Source of the DNA: Candidatus Aminicenantota bacterium
GTDB lineage: Bacteria > Acidobacteriota > Aminicenantia > Aminicenantales > Aminicenantaceae
Assembly (NCBI GenBank): GCA_016926925.1
Contig: JAFGNQ010000233.1
Location: forward strand, 1-51,766
Reading direction: 5' to 3'
Length of the DNA stretch: 51,766 nucleotides
Positions within the stretch are counted from its first letter, which is position 1; each line of letters opens with the position of its first letter. The position numbers and the translations under genes were made by a program. Shown one piece after another: positions 43,362 to 51,377 of this stretch. The notes under the pieces were generated by a model that was given only the letters and a program-made list of their open reading frames with translations, was not told the origin of the DNA and ran no database searches.

Positions 43362-43758
43362 TCTCCTTCGCTCGGAGGCGACTGATTTTGGAGCATATGA
43401 TTTGGGGAGGCCGCTCATTGGAAATGCGGTGTCTTGGATATACACGAAAAAAAGCAGCCGTTCCAAACCTAACGGGGTGTCATACTCTCAAAACTGTTGG
43501 CGGATTTTGGCTATATCGGGAAATTCGAGAGCATAAGCGGAAGCAGCAAAATGAGGTGCTTAGTTTTTTGTCGTGCCGTCCGAGCACTTCTGATTGTATG
43601 GACTTATGACGTACTTTGTTTCGTGCGGCAATCTGACATACAATGACGTCTCGATTTCGTTGTTCTCTTCGAATTCGTCTACGGAGTTGTCGGCATCCAG
43701 CCTCACGCTGTTTTTGTATATGCCTTGTTTCGGCTTAAGTCGCCCCTGTTTCGCCCGG
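43362..43758. other. Gene-free stretch between divergent promoters
   Basis: About 400 bp without a supported gene. Short frames lack ribosome sites. No strong hairpin, repeat or tRNA-like cloverleaf was seen. Confidence 0.4.
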
Positions 43759-43787
43759 TTGACTTAATTTTTCTGCAATGCTAAAAG
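43759..43787 (+). promoter_or_regulatory. Promoter of the AhpF-like gene
   Basis: TTGACT (43759-43764), 17 bp, TAAAAG (43782-43787). Predicted leader ~95 nt; CGGAGGA precedes the ATG at 43889. Confidence 0.5.
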
Positions 43788-43888
43788 CATAGAGAGCAGC
43801 ATCCTCGCACCATAGGAAATGAGCTTTTTGATTCTGATTCTGCGAATCGACCGAATTTTTCTTTTCAGCTCGAAAAACGGAGGAAAAC

Positions 43889-45565
43889 ATGACTCGTAAT
43901 CATGATGAAAAAAGCAGCGGGAATCATGAACCTGTCCATGCCCACACACACGAAAGCAAGTCCGGGAGCGCTTCGGAAGAGGTAATGCTTGAGCAGGCAC
44001 AGGCTGAGTTGAGAAAGGTCTTTGCCGGTATGCCTCATGAAGTGCCCGTATACCTCTTCGCCGGTCTTGACAAAGCGGAGGTTTTTTCCAAAGCTGCCAG
44101 AGAGGTTCTTGGTGCCCTACGGCAATTTTCGTCGAAGATAAGCTTAGACGAGCAGTATCTCTATGGGAAGCTTGCCAAAAAATGGGAAGTGACGCACTCT
44201 CCGACCCTGCTTTTCGATCCCGATCGTTACCATGTGAGGTGGCAGGGAGCCCCTCTGGGTGAAGAGGGAAGAACCCTTGTTGAGGCTTTGATTATGATGG
44301 GGTACAGGAAAACCAAACTGAGCCAACAATCCTCAAAAATACTGTCAGGGATTCAATCCCGGCGAGATATCAAGCTGTTTGTGAGCATAACATGTCCCTA
44401 TTGCCCTCAACAGGCGGTCAATGCCCTGAAAGCCGCCATCGAAATGCCCGAGTGGATCAGTCTCGAGATTATCGACGTTCAGGCCAATCCGGAAATGGCC
44501 GAGAAATATTCGGCTCATGGAGTTCCCATGACTTTCGCCAATGAGAAACTCATCGCTCAAGGCGCACAAACCGAGGAACTGTTTATGCTGTCACTGGAAA
44601 AATTGGAACAGCAGAGCTTTATAATACCCGAGAGCGATGCCAAAGAAATCGAAGCGGACCTGGTGATTGTCGGCGGCGGTCCGGCCGGTCTTACCGCGGG
44701 AATTTATGCGGCCCGCAGTGGCCTTCAAGCGGTCGTCGTCGAAAGAAATGTTTTGGGTGGGCAAATGGCCCTGACCCCTGTTGTGGAAAACTATCCGGGG
44801 CTCACCCAGGTCGGGGGGAAGACTCTTGTCGACATTATGGTCCAGCATGCTTTGGAGTATGTGAAGATATTTCCAGGAGAAGAAGTTCTCGACATCCAGC
44901 ATGGAGAGCTCTTTACCGTTCAAACGACGCGGCGGCGTTTCAAGTCGAAAGCCATCCTTTTAGCAACGGGCGCAACCCACAAGCGACTCGGAGTTCCCGG
45001 GGAATCCCGCCTCTCGGGCCGGGGAGTCAGCTATTGCAGCACATGCGATGGGCCGCTTTTCAAAGGCAAGAAGGTCATCCAGGTCGGTGGGGGGAACAGT
45101 GCGGTGACAGAGTTGTTGCACCTCCATTCCATCGGCGTGGAGGCGACACTGGTTCACAGGCGTGACACTTTGCGGGCGCAGGAATATTTGACGAAGAGCG
45201 TTGCAGCCAATAATATCCCTATCCTTTTTGACACAGTCGTGAATGAGATCAAAGGAGATAAAAAAGTCGAAGGAGTCATCCTCTTCAACAAAAAAAGCAA
45301 AGAAACGACATCCCTGTCTGTTGACGGGGTTTTCATTGCCATAGGTTATGAACCTGCTGTTGAACTGACCGGAAAAACCGGTGTCTCTTTGACTCCCGAG
45401 GGTTACATTCAGCATGATGCCCGGCACCGGACGAATGTCCCCGGTATTTATTCGGCAGGCGATGTGGAGGGGGGATACAAACAGATCGTGACGGCTGCCG
45501 GACAGGGAGCAGAGGCCGCAATGGCGATTTTTGAAGATTTGATCAATCCTTACTGGAAGAGGTAA
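43889..45565 (+). CDS. AhpF-like thioredoxin reductase with N-terminal thioredoxin-fold module
   Basis: 558 residues. After a His-rich start (HEPVHAHTHES, 13-23), residues ~30-245 are the double thioredoxin fold of AhpF-type proteins with redox Cys169/Cys172 (TCPYC). Residues ~255-558 are a thioredoxin reductase: FAD motif GGGPAG (262-267), redox Cys383/Cys386 (CSTCDG), NADPH motif GGGNSA (400-405) and the C-terminal GIYSAGDVEGG. It would pass electrons from NADPH through FAD and its CxxC to the N-terminal module and then to a peroxiredoxin or other disulfide partner. No ahpC is adjacent. The His-rich head might bind metal. No signal peptide, so cytoplasmic. Confidence 0.92.
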   Translation: MTRNHDEKSSGNHEPVHAHTHESKSGSASEEVMLEQAQAELRKVFAGMPHEVPVYLFAGLDKAEVFSKAAREVLGALRQFSSKISLDEQYLYGKLAKKWEVTHSPTLLFDPDRYHVRWQGAPLGEEGRTLVEALIMMGYRKTKLSQQSSKILSGIQSRRDIKLFVSITCPYCPQQAVNALKAAIEMPEWISLEIIDVQANPEMAEKYSAHGVPMTFANEKLIAQGAQTEELFMLSLEKLEQQSFIIPESDAKEIEADLVIVGGGPAGLTAGIYAARSGLQAVVVERNVLGGQMALTPVVENYPGLTQVGGKTLVDIMVQHALEYVKIFPGEEVLDIQHGELFTVQTTRRRFKSKAILLATGATHKRLGVPGESRLSGRGVSYCSTCDGPLFKGKKVIQVGGGNSAVTELLHLHSIGVEATLVHRRDTLRAQEYLTKSVAANNIPILFDTVVNEIKGDKKVEGVILFNKKSKETTSLSVDGVFIAIGYEPAVELTGKTGVSLTPEGYIQHDARHRTNVPGIYSAGDVEGGYKQIVTAAGQGAEAAMAIFEDLINPYWKR

Positions 45566-45599
45566 TGGGTGCGAACCTACAATGAAAGTTGTAATCCAA

Positions 45600-45609
45600 T
45601 TACATGTAA
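45600..45609. promoter_or_regulatory. Short palindrome upstream of the small membrane protein gene
   Basis: TTACATGTAA is a perfect 10-bp palindrome 60 bp before the next start codon, within GTAATCCAATTACATGTAAC. It could be an operator; evidence is limited to symmetry. Confidence 0.2.
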
Positions 45610-45669
45610 CGAAAACTTTCTGTGTTTTGTTTCCGTATATACTTATGGATCCGCGATGGAGGATAATCC

Positions 45670-45900
45670 ATGACTGCAGATCTCATAAAGAAAAAAGGTG
45701 AATTCGCCATGAAAATATTGCTTTGGTTGCTTCTGTTGGTGGTGTGTTGGCCAATAGCTCTGCTGGCTCTGCTTCTTTATCCGATCATCTGGCTGCTGCT
45801 GCTGCCGTTCCGGCTTGTAGGTATTACGGTTAGCGCCGTCTTCGACCTCTTCAAGGCAGTCATCACGTTTCCAGCCAGGGTCCTAAAAAAAATAGCTTGA
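45670..45900 (+). CDS. Small membrane protein, unknown function
   Basis: 76 residues from ATG 45670 (GGAGGA upstream) or 63 from ATG 45709 (AAAGGTGA upstream); both are plausible. Two leucine-rich membrane segments (~14-35 and ~37-56) separated by a Pro-containing turn, with LLPFRLVGITV and a short basic C-terminus. The look matches small conserved membrane proteins of unknown role. No enzyme motif. Confidence 0.65.
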   Translation: MTADLIKKKGEFAMKILLWLLLLVVCWPIALLALLLYPIIWLLLLPFRLVGITVSAVFDLFKAVITFPARVLKKIA

Positions 45901-46025
45901 GTCCATTCGAGAAACGGCCGTGTCACAGCCAGGCTTATCCCTATTCACCGCTAATTATCTTCGAATCGAAGCTTTCCTGTTGTTTTCAAGCCGGACTTCA
46001 TTCGAATTTTACAAAGAAAATTGTA

Positions 46026-46048
46026 CCCGGCCTTGCATCACAGCCGGG
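46026..46048. repeat. Perfect 6-bp inverted repeat before the racemase gene
   Basis: CCCGGC (46026-46031) and GCCGGG (46043-46048) around 11 bp, 15 bp upstream of TATAAT (46063-46068), a perfect -10-like box. No -35 box is visible, so the repeat may mark an activator or repressor site. Confidence 0.3.
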
Positions 46049-46093
46049 ATTTAGTGTATTCATATAATAAATTTGTTTAAGCGGAGAGAGCAT

Positions 46094-46780
46094 TTGGCAA
46101 AACGAATAGGAATACTCGGTGGGATCAGTCACGAATCAACGATCAAGTACTATAAATATATTCTCACAAAATACTTTGTTAAAAAGAGGGATTATCACTA
46201 TCCAGAGGTCGTTATTTTCAGCCTGGACTTGGCGAAACTCACCGGCTTTGAAGACAGCGGAGATATCAATGGCTACATCGAGTACATCATGACAGGTGTA
46301 CAAGCCCTTGAAAATGCAGGTGCGGACTTCATCGTGATCGCGGCCAATTCCCCCCATTCCGTCTTTGAAGTTATCCAGAAAAAAGCGAAAATCCCCCTTA
46401 TCAGTATCGTTGAAGTGACAGCCGGGGAGGCTCAACGGCTGGGAATGAAGAATGTATTGCTCTTGGGTATCAAGTACACGATGCAGTCAGCTTTTTATAA
46501 AGACGTATTCAAAAAACACAAAATGCATGTGATTGTTCCTTCCATAAAGGAACAGGAAGAAATCAACAGAATTATCTTTGATGAGCTTGTCCTGGGAGTT
46601 TTCAAAGAGGGCACGAGACAGCGGCTTTTGGATATTATCGGTGGTCATGAGAGGGACGGGGTCATTCTTGGATGCACGGAACTGTCGCTCATCCTCAATC
46701 AGGAAGACACGGATGTAAAGCTCCTGAACACACTCGAACTTCATGCCCGGGCAGCTCTCGAATATGCGTTGCAGACATAG
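46094..46780 (+). CDS. Aspartate/glutamate racemase family protein with one catalytic Cys replaced
   Basis: 228 residues from TTG 46094, preceded by GGAGAG; no in-frame ATG is available. N-terminal KRIGILGGISHESTIKYY matches RacX/aspartate racemases. The first active-site motif, usually (C)NTxH, is AANSPH (83-88), so Ala84 replaces the first Cys; the second, GCTELS with Cys194, is kept. Two-Cys enzymes use both for deprotonation from either side, so a single-Cys member may work in one direction or use another residue. It lies 51 bp before the MTAP-like gene. Confidence 0.82.
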   Translation: MAKRIGILGGISHESTIKYYKYILTKYFVKKRDYHYPEVVIFSLDLAKLTGFEDSGDINGYIEYIMTGVQALENAGADFIVIAANSPHSVFEVIQKKAKIPLISIVEVTAGEAQRLGMKNVLLLGIKYTMQSAFYKDVFKKHKMHVIVPSIKEQEEINRIIFDELVLGVFKEGTRQRLLDIIGGHERDGVILGCTELSLILNQEDTDVKLLNTLELHARAALEYALQT

Positions 46781-46831
46781 CAAAGAGACAATACATCATC
46801 TGGGGACGCTGGTCCCGCACGGGGAGCAGGC

Positions 46832-47605
46832 ATGATTGATCTTGCCGTTATTTCCGGTTCCGGATTTTACGATTTTCCTGGATTGGACAATGCAGAAGAT
46901 AAGGATATTTCCACCCGATACGGAGAAGTGATTGTCCATACCGGAAAATGGGACACCAAAATGATTGCTTTTATTGCCAGGCATGGAAAAGGACACAGTC
47001 TTCTGCCCAATATGATCAACTACAGAGCAAATTTGCTCGCACTTCGTGAGTTGGGAGCGAAAGCCATTCTCGCAACTACAGTCTGTGGTGTTTTGGATGC
47101 ATCCCTTCCGTTGGCAGAACCGGTCGTATTTTCCGATCTTTATTTCCCAGAAAATCGACTTCCCAACGGTGAATTGTGTTCGGTCTTCGCAGAAGAGGGA
47201 GATTTGGCACAAGGTCACCTAATTTTTGACAAACCTTTTTCGAATGATCTTAGAAAACAAATTATAGCTGCGGCGGGAAAGCCGCTGACCGAAGCTGTGT
47301 ATGCACATGTGAACGGCCCACGGTTCAACTCAAAGCCCGAAATTCGAGCCCTGCAGGAGCATGCATCATTTGTCAGTCAAACGGCCGGTCCTGAGATCGT
47401 CATTGCAGGGGAACTCGAAATTCCAATTGCGGTTCTCGGGTATGGTGTCGATTATGCCAACGGTGTCTTGGATCGACCCACGCCGGTGGAAGTTCTTCAG
47501 TCGAATCTTAGCAACAGCAAGAACGTTTTTTTGTCCATAATAACGAAAGTCATCCAAAACTATGCAATTCCCACTTTCGGGGGCTTTATCTATCGATTCG
47601 GTTAG
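46832..47605 (+). CDS. MTAP/PNP-family nucleoside phosphorylase
   Basis: 257 residues. Trimeric purine phosphorylase fold: ISGSGFYDF (7-15), phosphate-binding RHGKGH (50-55), NYRANLLAL, VNGPRFNSKPEIR and a base-site segment VDYANG near 210. The family cleaves 5'-methylthioadenosine, inosine or guanosine with phosphate. The usual MTAP motif TDYD is VDYAN here, so the second Asp that reads adenine is missing, and substrate assignment is unsafe. It probably salvages purines or MTA. It may be co-transcribed with the racemase-family gene. Confidence 0.87.
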   Translation: MIDLAVISGSGFYDFPGLDNAEDKDISTRYGEVIVHTGKWDTKMIAFIARHGKGHSLLPNMINYRANLLALRELGAKAILATTVCGVLDASLPLAEPVVFSDLYFPENRLPNGELCSVFAEEGDLAQGHLIFDKPFSNDLRKQIIAAAGKPLTEAVYAHVNGPRFNSKPEIRALQEHASFVSQTAGPEIVIAGELEIPIAVLGYGVDYANGVLDRPTPVEVLQSNLSNSKNVFLSIITKVIQNYAIPTFGGFIYRFG

Positions 47606-47763
47606 CCCAAAGGAATTTCCTCGAACCGTCGACCACTTCTCACAAAACATGGACATTTGAGTTGCTTTTGCGGCCTGATTTTGGCAGCCGAACTCAGAGG
47701 TCTCGATTTCGTAGTTAAGAGTAGAGTTTACAAAAAATGTTTTAATGCTTCGAGGAGGAAATC

Positions 47764-48186
47764 ATGAACAGTGAATCGCAAACTCCGCCTAAGGCTCAGG
47801 ATCCTATGTGGCAAGTTTCGGGTCCTTCTACGGGACTTTTGATTGTGGGTATCATCGGCGGGATTATTTCGTTAGGCAGTTTTTTCTCAATCAGTATCGG
47901 CACAGGTTTCAGTACCTTGTGGTGGAAGGGATTCCCTGACCGGTACGAAGATCTGTGGGAGGGGGCGTTCGGCATCGGGAGTTCATTAGTGGGCATAATA
48001 ATTGCGGCTTTTGTCATCTATGCCGCCCTCAAAATGAAAGAGTTAAGCCAATGGAATTTGGCTGTGGTTGCGAGCGTTTTGGCTCTGATTCCCTGTGTCA
48101 GTCCCTGCTGCATAGTAGGATTGCCGATCGGGATCTGGAGTCTTATCGTGCTGACCAAGCCGGAGGTCCGATCCGCGTTTCACTGA
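47764..48186 (+). CDS. Small membrane protein, unknown function
   Basis: 140 residues with a GAGGAGG site. Three to four hydrophobic helices (~24-45, 70-90, 100-130) and a conserved-looking PCVSPCCIVGLPIGIWSLIVL segment near the end. The pattern resembles DUF4190/DUF4870-type small membrane proteins, but I could not assign a family. It is followed by the DUF2752 gene after 27 bp. Confidence 0.7.
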   Translation: MNSESQTPPKAQDPMWQVSGPSTGLLIVGIIGGIISLGSFFSISIGTGFSTLWWKGFPDRYEDLWEGAFGIGSSLVGIIIAAFVIYAALKMKELSQWNLAVVASVLALIPCVSPCCIVGLPIGIWSLIVLTKPEVRSAFH

Positions 48187-48213
48187 CATTTTTATCCTTG
48201 TGGCTCTGCTGTT

Positions 48214-48657
48214 ATGAGGGGAGAGAAATTGGAAAAAGTATCCTATAGGTCTCATCTTCTGGGACATGTAATTGTTTTCTCTGTGTGTGCGGGAATACTG
48301 AGTGGCGCCCTGTTTCTTTCTCCGGTCCATGCGGAAGGCGATCATCTTTCAATCGGCTCCATGCCTGTTCCCGATATGTGTATCTTCAAGAACTTGACAG
48401 GAATTCCCTGTCCTGGATGCGGTCTCAGCCGGGCGATTGTCGCTGCGGCCCATGGCCGAATTCGAGAAAGCCTTTTTCATCATCGCTTGGGTTTGCTCAC
48501 ACTCGCCTACATCCTTCTCCAATTTTTGTATCGTTCAGCTAGAATAGCGGCTCCTGTGCTCACTTTCCGTTTTTCTGGGGCGGAAAAGTATCTCAACCGA
48601 GGAATAGCGGTTCTCGGAGCTCTCTACATGCTGAATTGGTTTTACACACTCTTTTAA
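48214..48657 (+). CDS. DUF2752 membrane protein
   Basis: 147 residues. The family motif CIFKNLTGIPCPGCGLSR (56-73) is clear and holds Cys56, Cys66 and Cys69, with a nearby His cluster; the rest has 3 membrane helices. The role of DUF2752 is unknown. The start is ATG 48214 or TTG 48229 (AGGGGAGAG before it). It likely belongs to the transcript of the preceding membrane protein. Confidence 0.82.
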   Translation: MRGEKLEKVSYRSHLLGHVIVFSVCAGILSGALFLSPVHAEGDHLSIGSMPVPDMCIFKNLTGIPCPGCGLSRAIVAAAHGRIRESLFHHRLGLLTLAYILLQFLYRSARIAAPVLTFRFSGAEKYLNRGIAVLGALYMLNWFYTLF

Positions 48658-48662
48658 AAATA

Positions 48663-48691
48663 TTCCAATCCACACTTTTTTGTCTTATACT
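48663..48691 (+). promoter_or_regulatory. Possible promoter of the PP2C phosphatase gene
   Basis: TTCCAA (48663-48668), 17 bp, TATACT (48686-48691). The -35 is weak. The ATG at 48734 follows. Confidence 0.3.
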
Positions 48692-48733
48692 GATTCTCTA
48701 AGTTGAGATAGGCATCCGCAAAAAAAGCAATGT

Positions 48734-51211
48734 ATGTCGGTGCTGAGAGTTGTCGTCATGATCTTCAAGAGGGAAAAAGCTGGGATAAATAATTTCTCCG
48801 ATAATTCGCTCTCCGTGTCCGAGATGCGAAAGAGACGCATTTCTCCTTTGAATGATGTTGTCTGGCGCTGGACTCTTTACATCATAGCAGGTTGTGTGGT
48901 TGTTTGGCTGCTGCGGGTTATCTTCGGATTCGACCACGTCGTTTCCATCTGGATGGGGGCCTTTACAGCACTCGTTACCTGGCTATCGGCTGTTAGAACA
49001 CTGCTGCTCGATTCGAGGTTAAAAAAAATCTGGATCGTTTGGCTGAGCTTGGGCTTTTTGATAATTCTTCTCTCGCCTTCATCGAAAGGAGCATGGATTT
49101 CGGCTCTCGTTTTTGGCATTGTTTTCCTCTTATTTCGCCGTTATAAGTCTTTCCGTCATCTGACATCCAAGCGCAGAGCTGTCGTGTTTGTGATGGGATT
49201 TCTCGTCTTTTGCCTCCTTAGCGCCGGGTGGATTTCCTACAGCTCTCAAGAAATCCCCTTATTTCAAGCTGACAGTGCGGTTCAAGGAGATATTCATCTT
49301 TTCGCTGACTCATCTCCAGCCTTCGGGAAGACTATCGGCCTCAATACAATCCGATATTCCCTGTGGTGTCTGCGCGTTTTTTGGCTCTTCAGCCTTCTCC
49401 ATCTTTTTTTGAATATCCGATTGCACTTCTTGAGACTGAAGCCTAAGTTGGCAGTGAGCGCTGTGTTGATTGCCTTTGTTCCCTTCCTGCTCGTAAACCT
49501 TATGGGGCTAATCATCCTATACGGCACTCTGGGTGTCAATCGTGCGGCGCGGGCAAAGACAATCCTTCAGGACTGGGCGCATTTGGCCGCTGAAGACAGA
49601 AATTTCGTCCATGTCGTTTCAGGCCACTCTTTTACCTATGAAACGAATGGAAATAACACTACAATCGAAGGGATTTCACCCCCATGGTTCCCGCAATTTG
49701 TCCAGACTGTCAAATCCGATGAGGCGATTTATGCCGAATGGACAACCACGGACAAAGCGAATTATGTTTGGGTGGATACGGATATATGGCTCATCTATTT
49801 AAGCAGTACCACGAATCCGTCTCTCTCAGCCCTAGGGTGCCGATTGGACAGCCAGATGATGAACAGGCTTGCCCGGATCCTCCATACGGATGTCCGTCTT
49901 TCTTTCTCCAATCCTTTTAAACTGGCTCTCGACCGGGAACATATAATCCAACTTGTTCCCAGAAAGGAGGAATCCGCAGAGCCGGGGATTGCAGGCCGAT
50001 TCATTCCGGATAATCCTTTCCGAAAAGAGGAATCGGGCGAGAGCCCTTCTTTGGCGGGGAAGCCTCTGTATTTTGGAATGACCCATCTGGGTGTCGTGTC
50101 CTTCGATAAAGCGGTGATCCAAAATGCGGACGTACTGCTGCTGACCGAGGTCAGGCTCTCGAGTATCATTGCCGACCTTTTCTCAGAGCAAAATCCTTTG
50201 ATTGCCCTCATAATGTGGGCGTTGCTGGCGTTAGGAATCATTCTTTTTATTCTCGAGGCTTTCGCTCTTTATTTCGGTATCCGTATTACGGCGGGAATCA
50301 CATCGGCAGTGAAAGCTTTGCACAAAGGAACGAGGCGGATCGCCGCTGGCGATTTTGACATCCAGATTGAAATTCCCAATGAGGATGAACTGGGCGATCT
50401 GGCGGTATCCTTCAATGAAATGGCGGCCGCTGTTAAAAAGGGACAGGAGGAGGCCATTGAAAGGAAACATCTCGAGAGGGAGTTAGCAACTGCCCGCGAA
50501 ATTCAGGAAAAGCTTCTTCCCCATGAAATGCCTGTATTGGCCGGTTTCGAGATAACCGGGACCAGCCTGCCCAGCCAGCAGGTGGGAGGCGACTACTTTG
50601 ACTTTCTCGATGTAGGCGATGGCAAGTTGGGAATCGCAATTGCCGACGTTTCCGGAAAGGGCATCCCTGCAGCACTGCTCATGGCCAATCTCCAAGCCTC
50701 TCTTCATGCGCAGGCCTTTCAAAGGGGAGAAGTGGCCGAAATAGCAAGCAGAATAAACAACCTTCTTTTCAAATCAACCGATGCGCATATGTTCGCTACA
50801 TTTTTTTACGGGATTCTGGATCGCGAGAAAGCTCTCTTCACATCGACCAATGCCGGGCACAACCCGCCTCTTCTCTTCCATGCGGAGGGAAATATAGAAC
50901 ATCTCAGGGCAGGCGGTCTCATACTGGGATTCCAGCCTGACGTAAAATATGAACAGCAGACCGTAGAGATACACCCAGAAGAAGTAATCGTACTCTACAC
51001 CGATGGAATTACCGAGGCTGCCGATCCGACTACCGAGTTGGTTGCTGACGACCTCTTCGGAACGGATAGGCTCATCGAAGTGGTCCGTAACAACATCGGA
51101 CAATCCGCAAGAAACATCCAGTCCGCCATACTCGGAGCTATCGCGAAACATACAACCAATGCTCCTCAGTTTGATGATATCACACTTGTCATCATTAAAC
51201 GGAACACCTGA
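48734..51211 (+). CDS. Membrane-anchored HAMP-PP2C serine phosphatase (RsbU/SpoIIE-like)
   Basis: 825 residues. N-terminal cluster of helices (~45-265), a periplasmic loop (~270-480), another TM (~490-515), HAMP (~512-565), a short linker (ARIQEKLLP-like motif AREIQEKLLPHEM) and a PP2C/SpoIIE domain (~600-823). Metal-site motifs GGDYFDF (Asp620, Asp623), ADVSGKG (Asp638), YTDGITEA and FDDITLV are complete, so the phosphatase should be active. Such proteins dephosphorylate anti-sigma-antagonists in partner-switching systems. No partner gene (STAS or kinase) is nearby. The start at 48734 has only a weak ribosome site. Confidence 0.92.
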   Translation: MSVLRVVVMIFKREKAGINNFSDNSLSVSEMRKRRISPLNDVVWRWTLYIIAGCVVVWLLRVIFGFDHVVSIWMGAFTALVTWLSAVRTLLLDSRLKKIWIVWLSLGFLIILLSPSSKGAWISALVFGIVFLLFRRYKSFRHLTSKRRAVVFVMGFLVFCLLSAGWISYSSQEIPLFQADSAVQGDIHLFADSSPAFGKTIGLNTIRYSLWCLRVFWLFSLLHLFLNIRLHFLRLKPKLAVSAVLIAFVPFLLVNLMGLIILYGTLGVNRAARAKTILQDWAHLAAEDRNFVHVVSGHSFTYETNGNNTTIEGISPPWFPQFVQTVKSDEAIYAEWTTTDKANYVWVDTDIWLIYLSSTTNPSLSALGCRLDSQMMNRLARILHTDVRLSFSNPFKLALDREHIIQLVPRKEESAEPGIAGRFIPDNPFRKEESGESPSLAGKPLYFGMTHLGVVSFDKAVIQNADVLLLTEVRLSSIIADLFSEQNPLIALIMWALLALGIILFILEAFALYFGIRITAGITSAVKALHKGTRRIAAGDFDIQIEIPNEDELGDLAVSFNEMAAAVKKGQEEAIERKHLERELATAREIQEKLLPHEMPVLAGFEITGTSLPSQQVGGDYFDFLDVGDGKLGIAIADVSGKGIPAALLMANLQASLHAQAFQRGEVAEIASRINNLLFKSTDAHMFATFFYGILDREKALFTSTNAGHNPPLLFHAEGNIEHLRAGGLILGFQPDVKYEQQTVEIHPEEVIVLYTDGITEAADPTTELVADDLFGTDRLIEVVRNNIGQSARNIQSAILGAIAKHTTNAPQFDDITLVIIKRNT

Positions 51212-51224
51212 TATCAACGCTGTT

Positions 51225-51253
51225 TTGACATCGTTTTTATTCCTTGATATTAT
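51225..51253 (+). promoter_or_regulatory. Promoter of the terminal gene
   Basis: TTGACA (51225-51230), 17 bp, TATTAT (51248-51253). The predicted leader of ~118 nt holds no clear structure; GAGGAGGG precedes the ATG at 51378. Confidence 0.65.
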
Positions 51254-51377
51254 CTCGTTGCCCGGGGTGGACATTGAATATCCGGGTTTTCAGAGAGCGG
51301 GCTTATAACCTCATGTGAAGTCTCAAAAGGCGGGACGGGATGAGATCGACCTCGTACTTGATTGAGGAGGGAACTCA

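Noticed and set aside
43388..43609. 73-codon plus-strand frame between the S9 and AhpF-like genes
   Set aside because: No ribosome site or promoter, composition not protein-like and no homology recognised.
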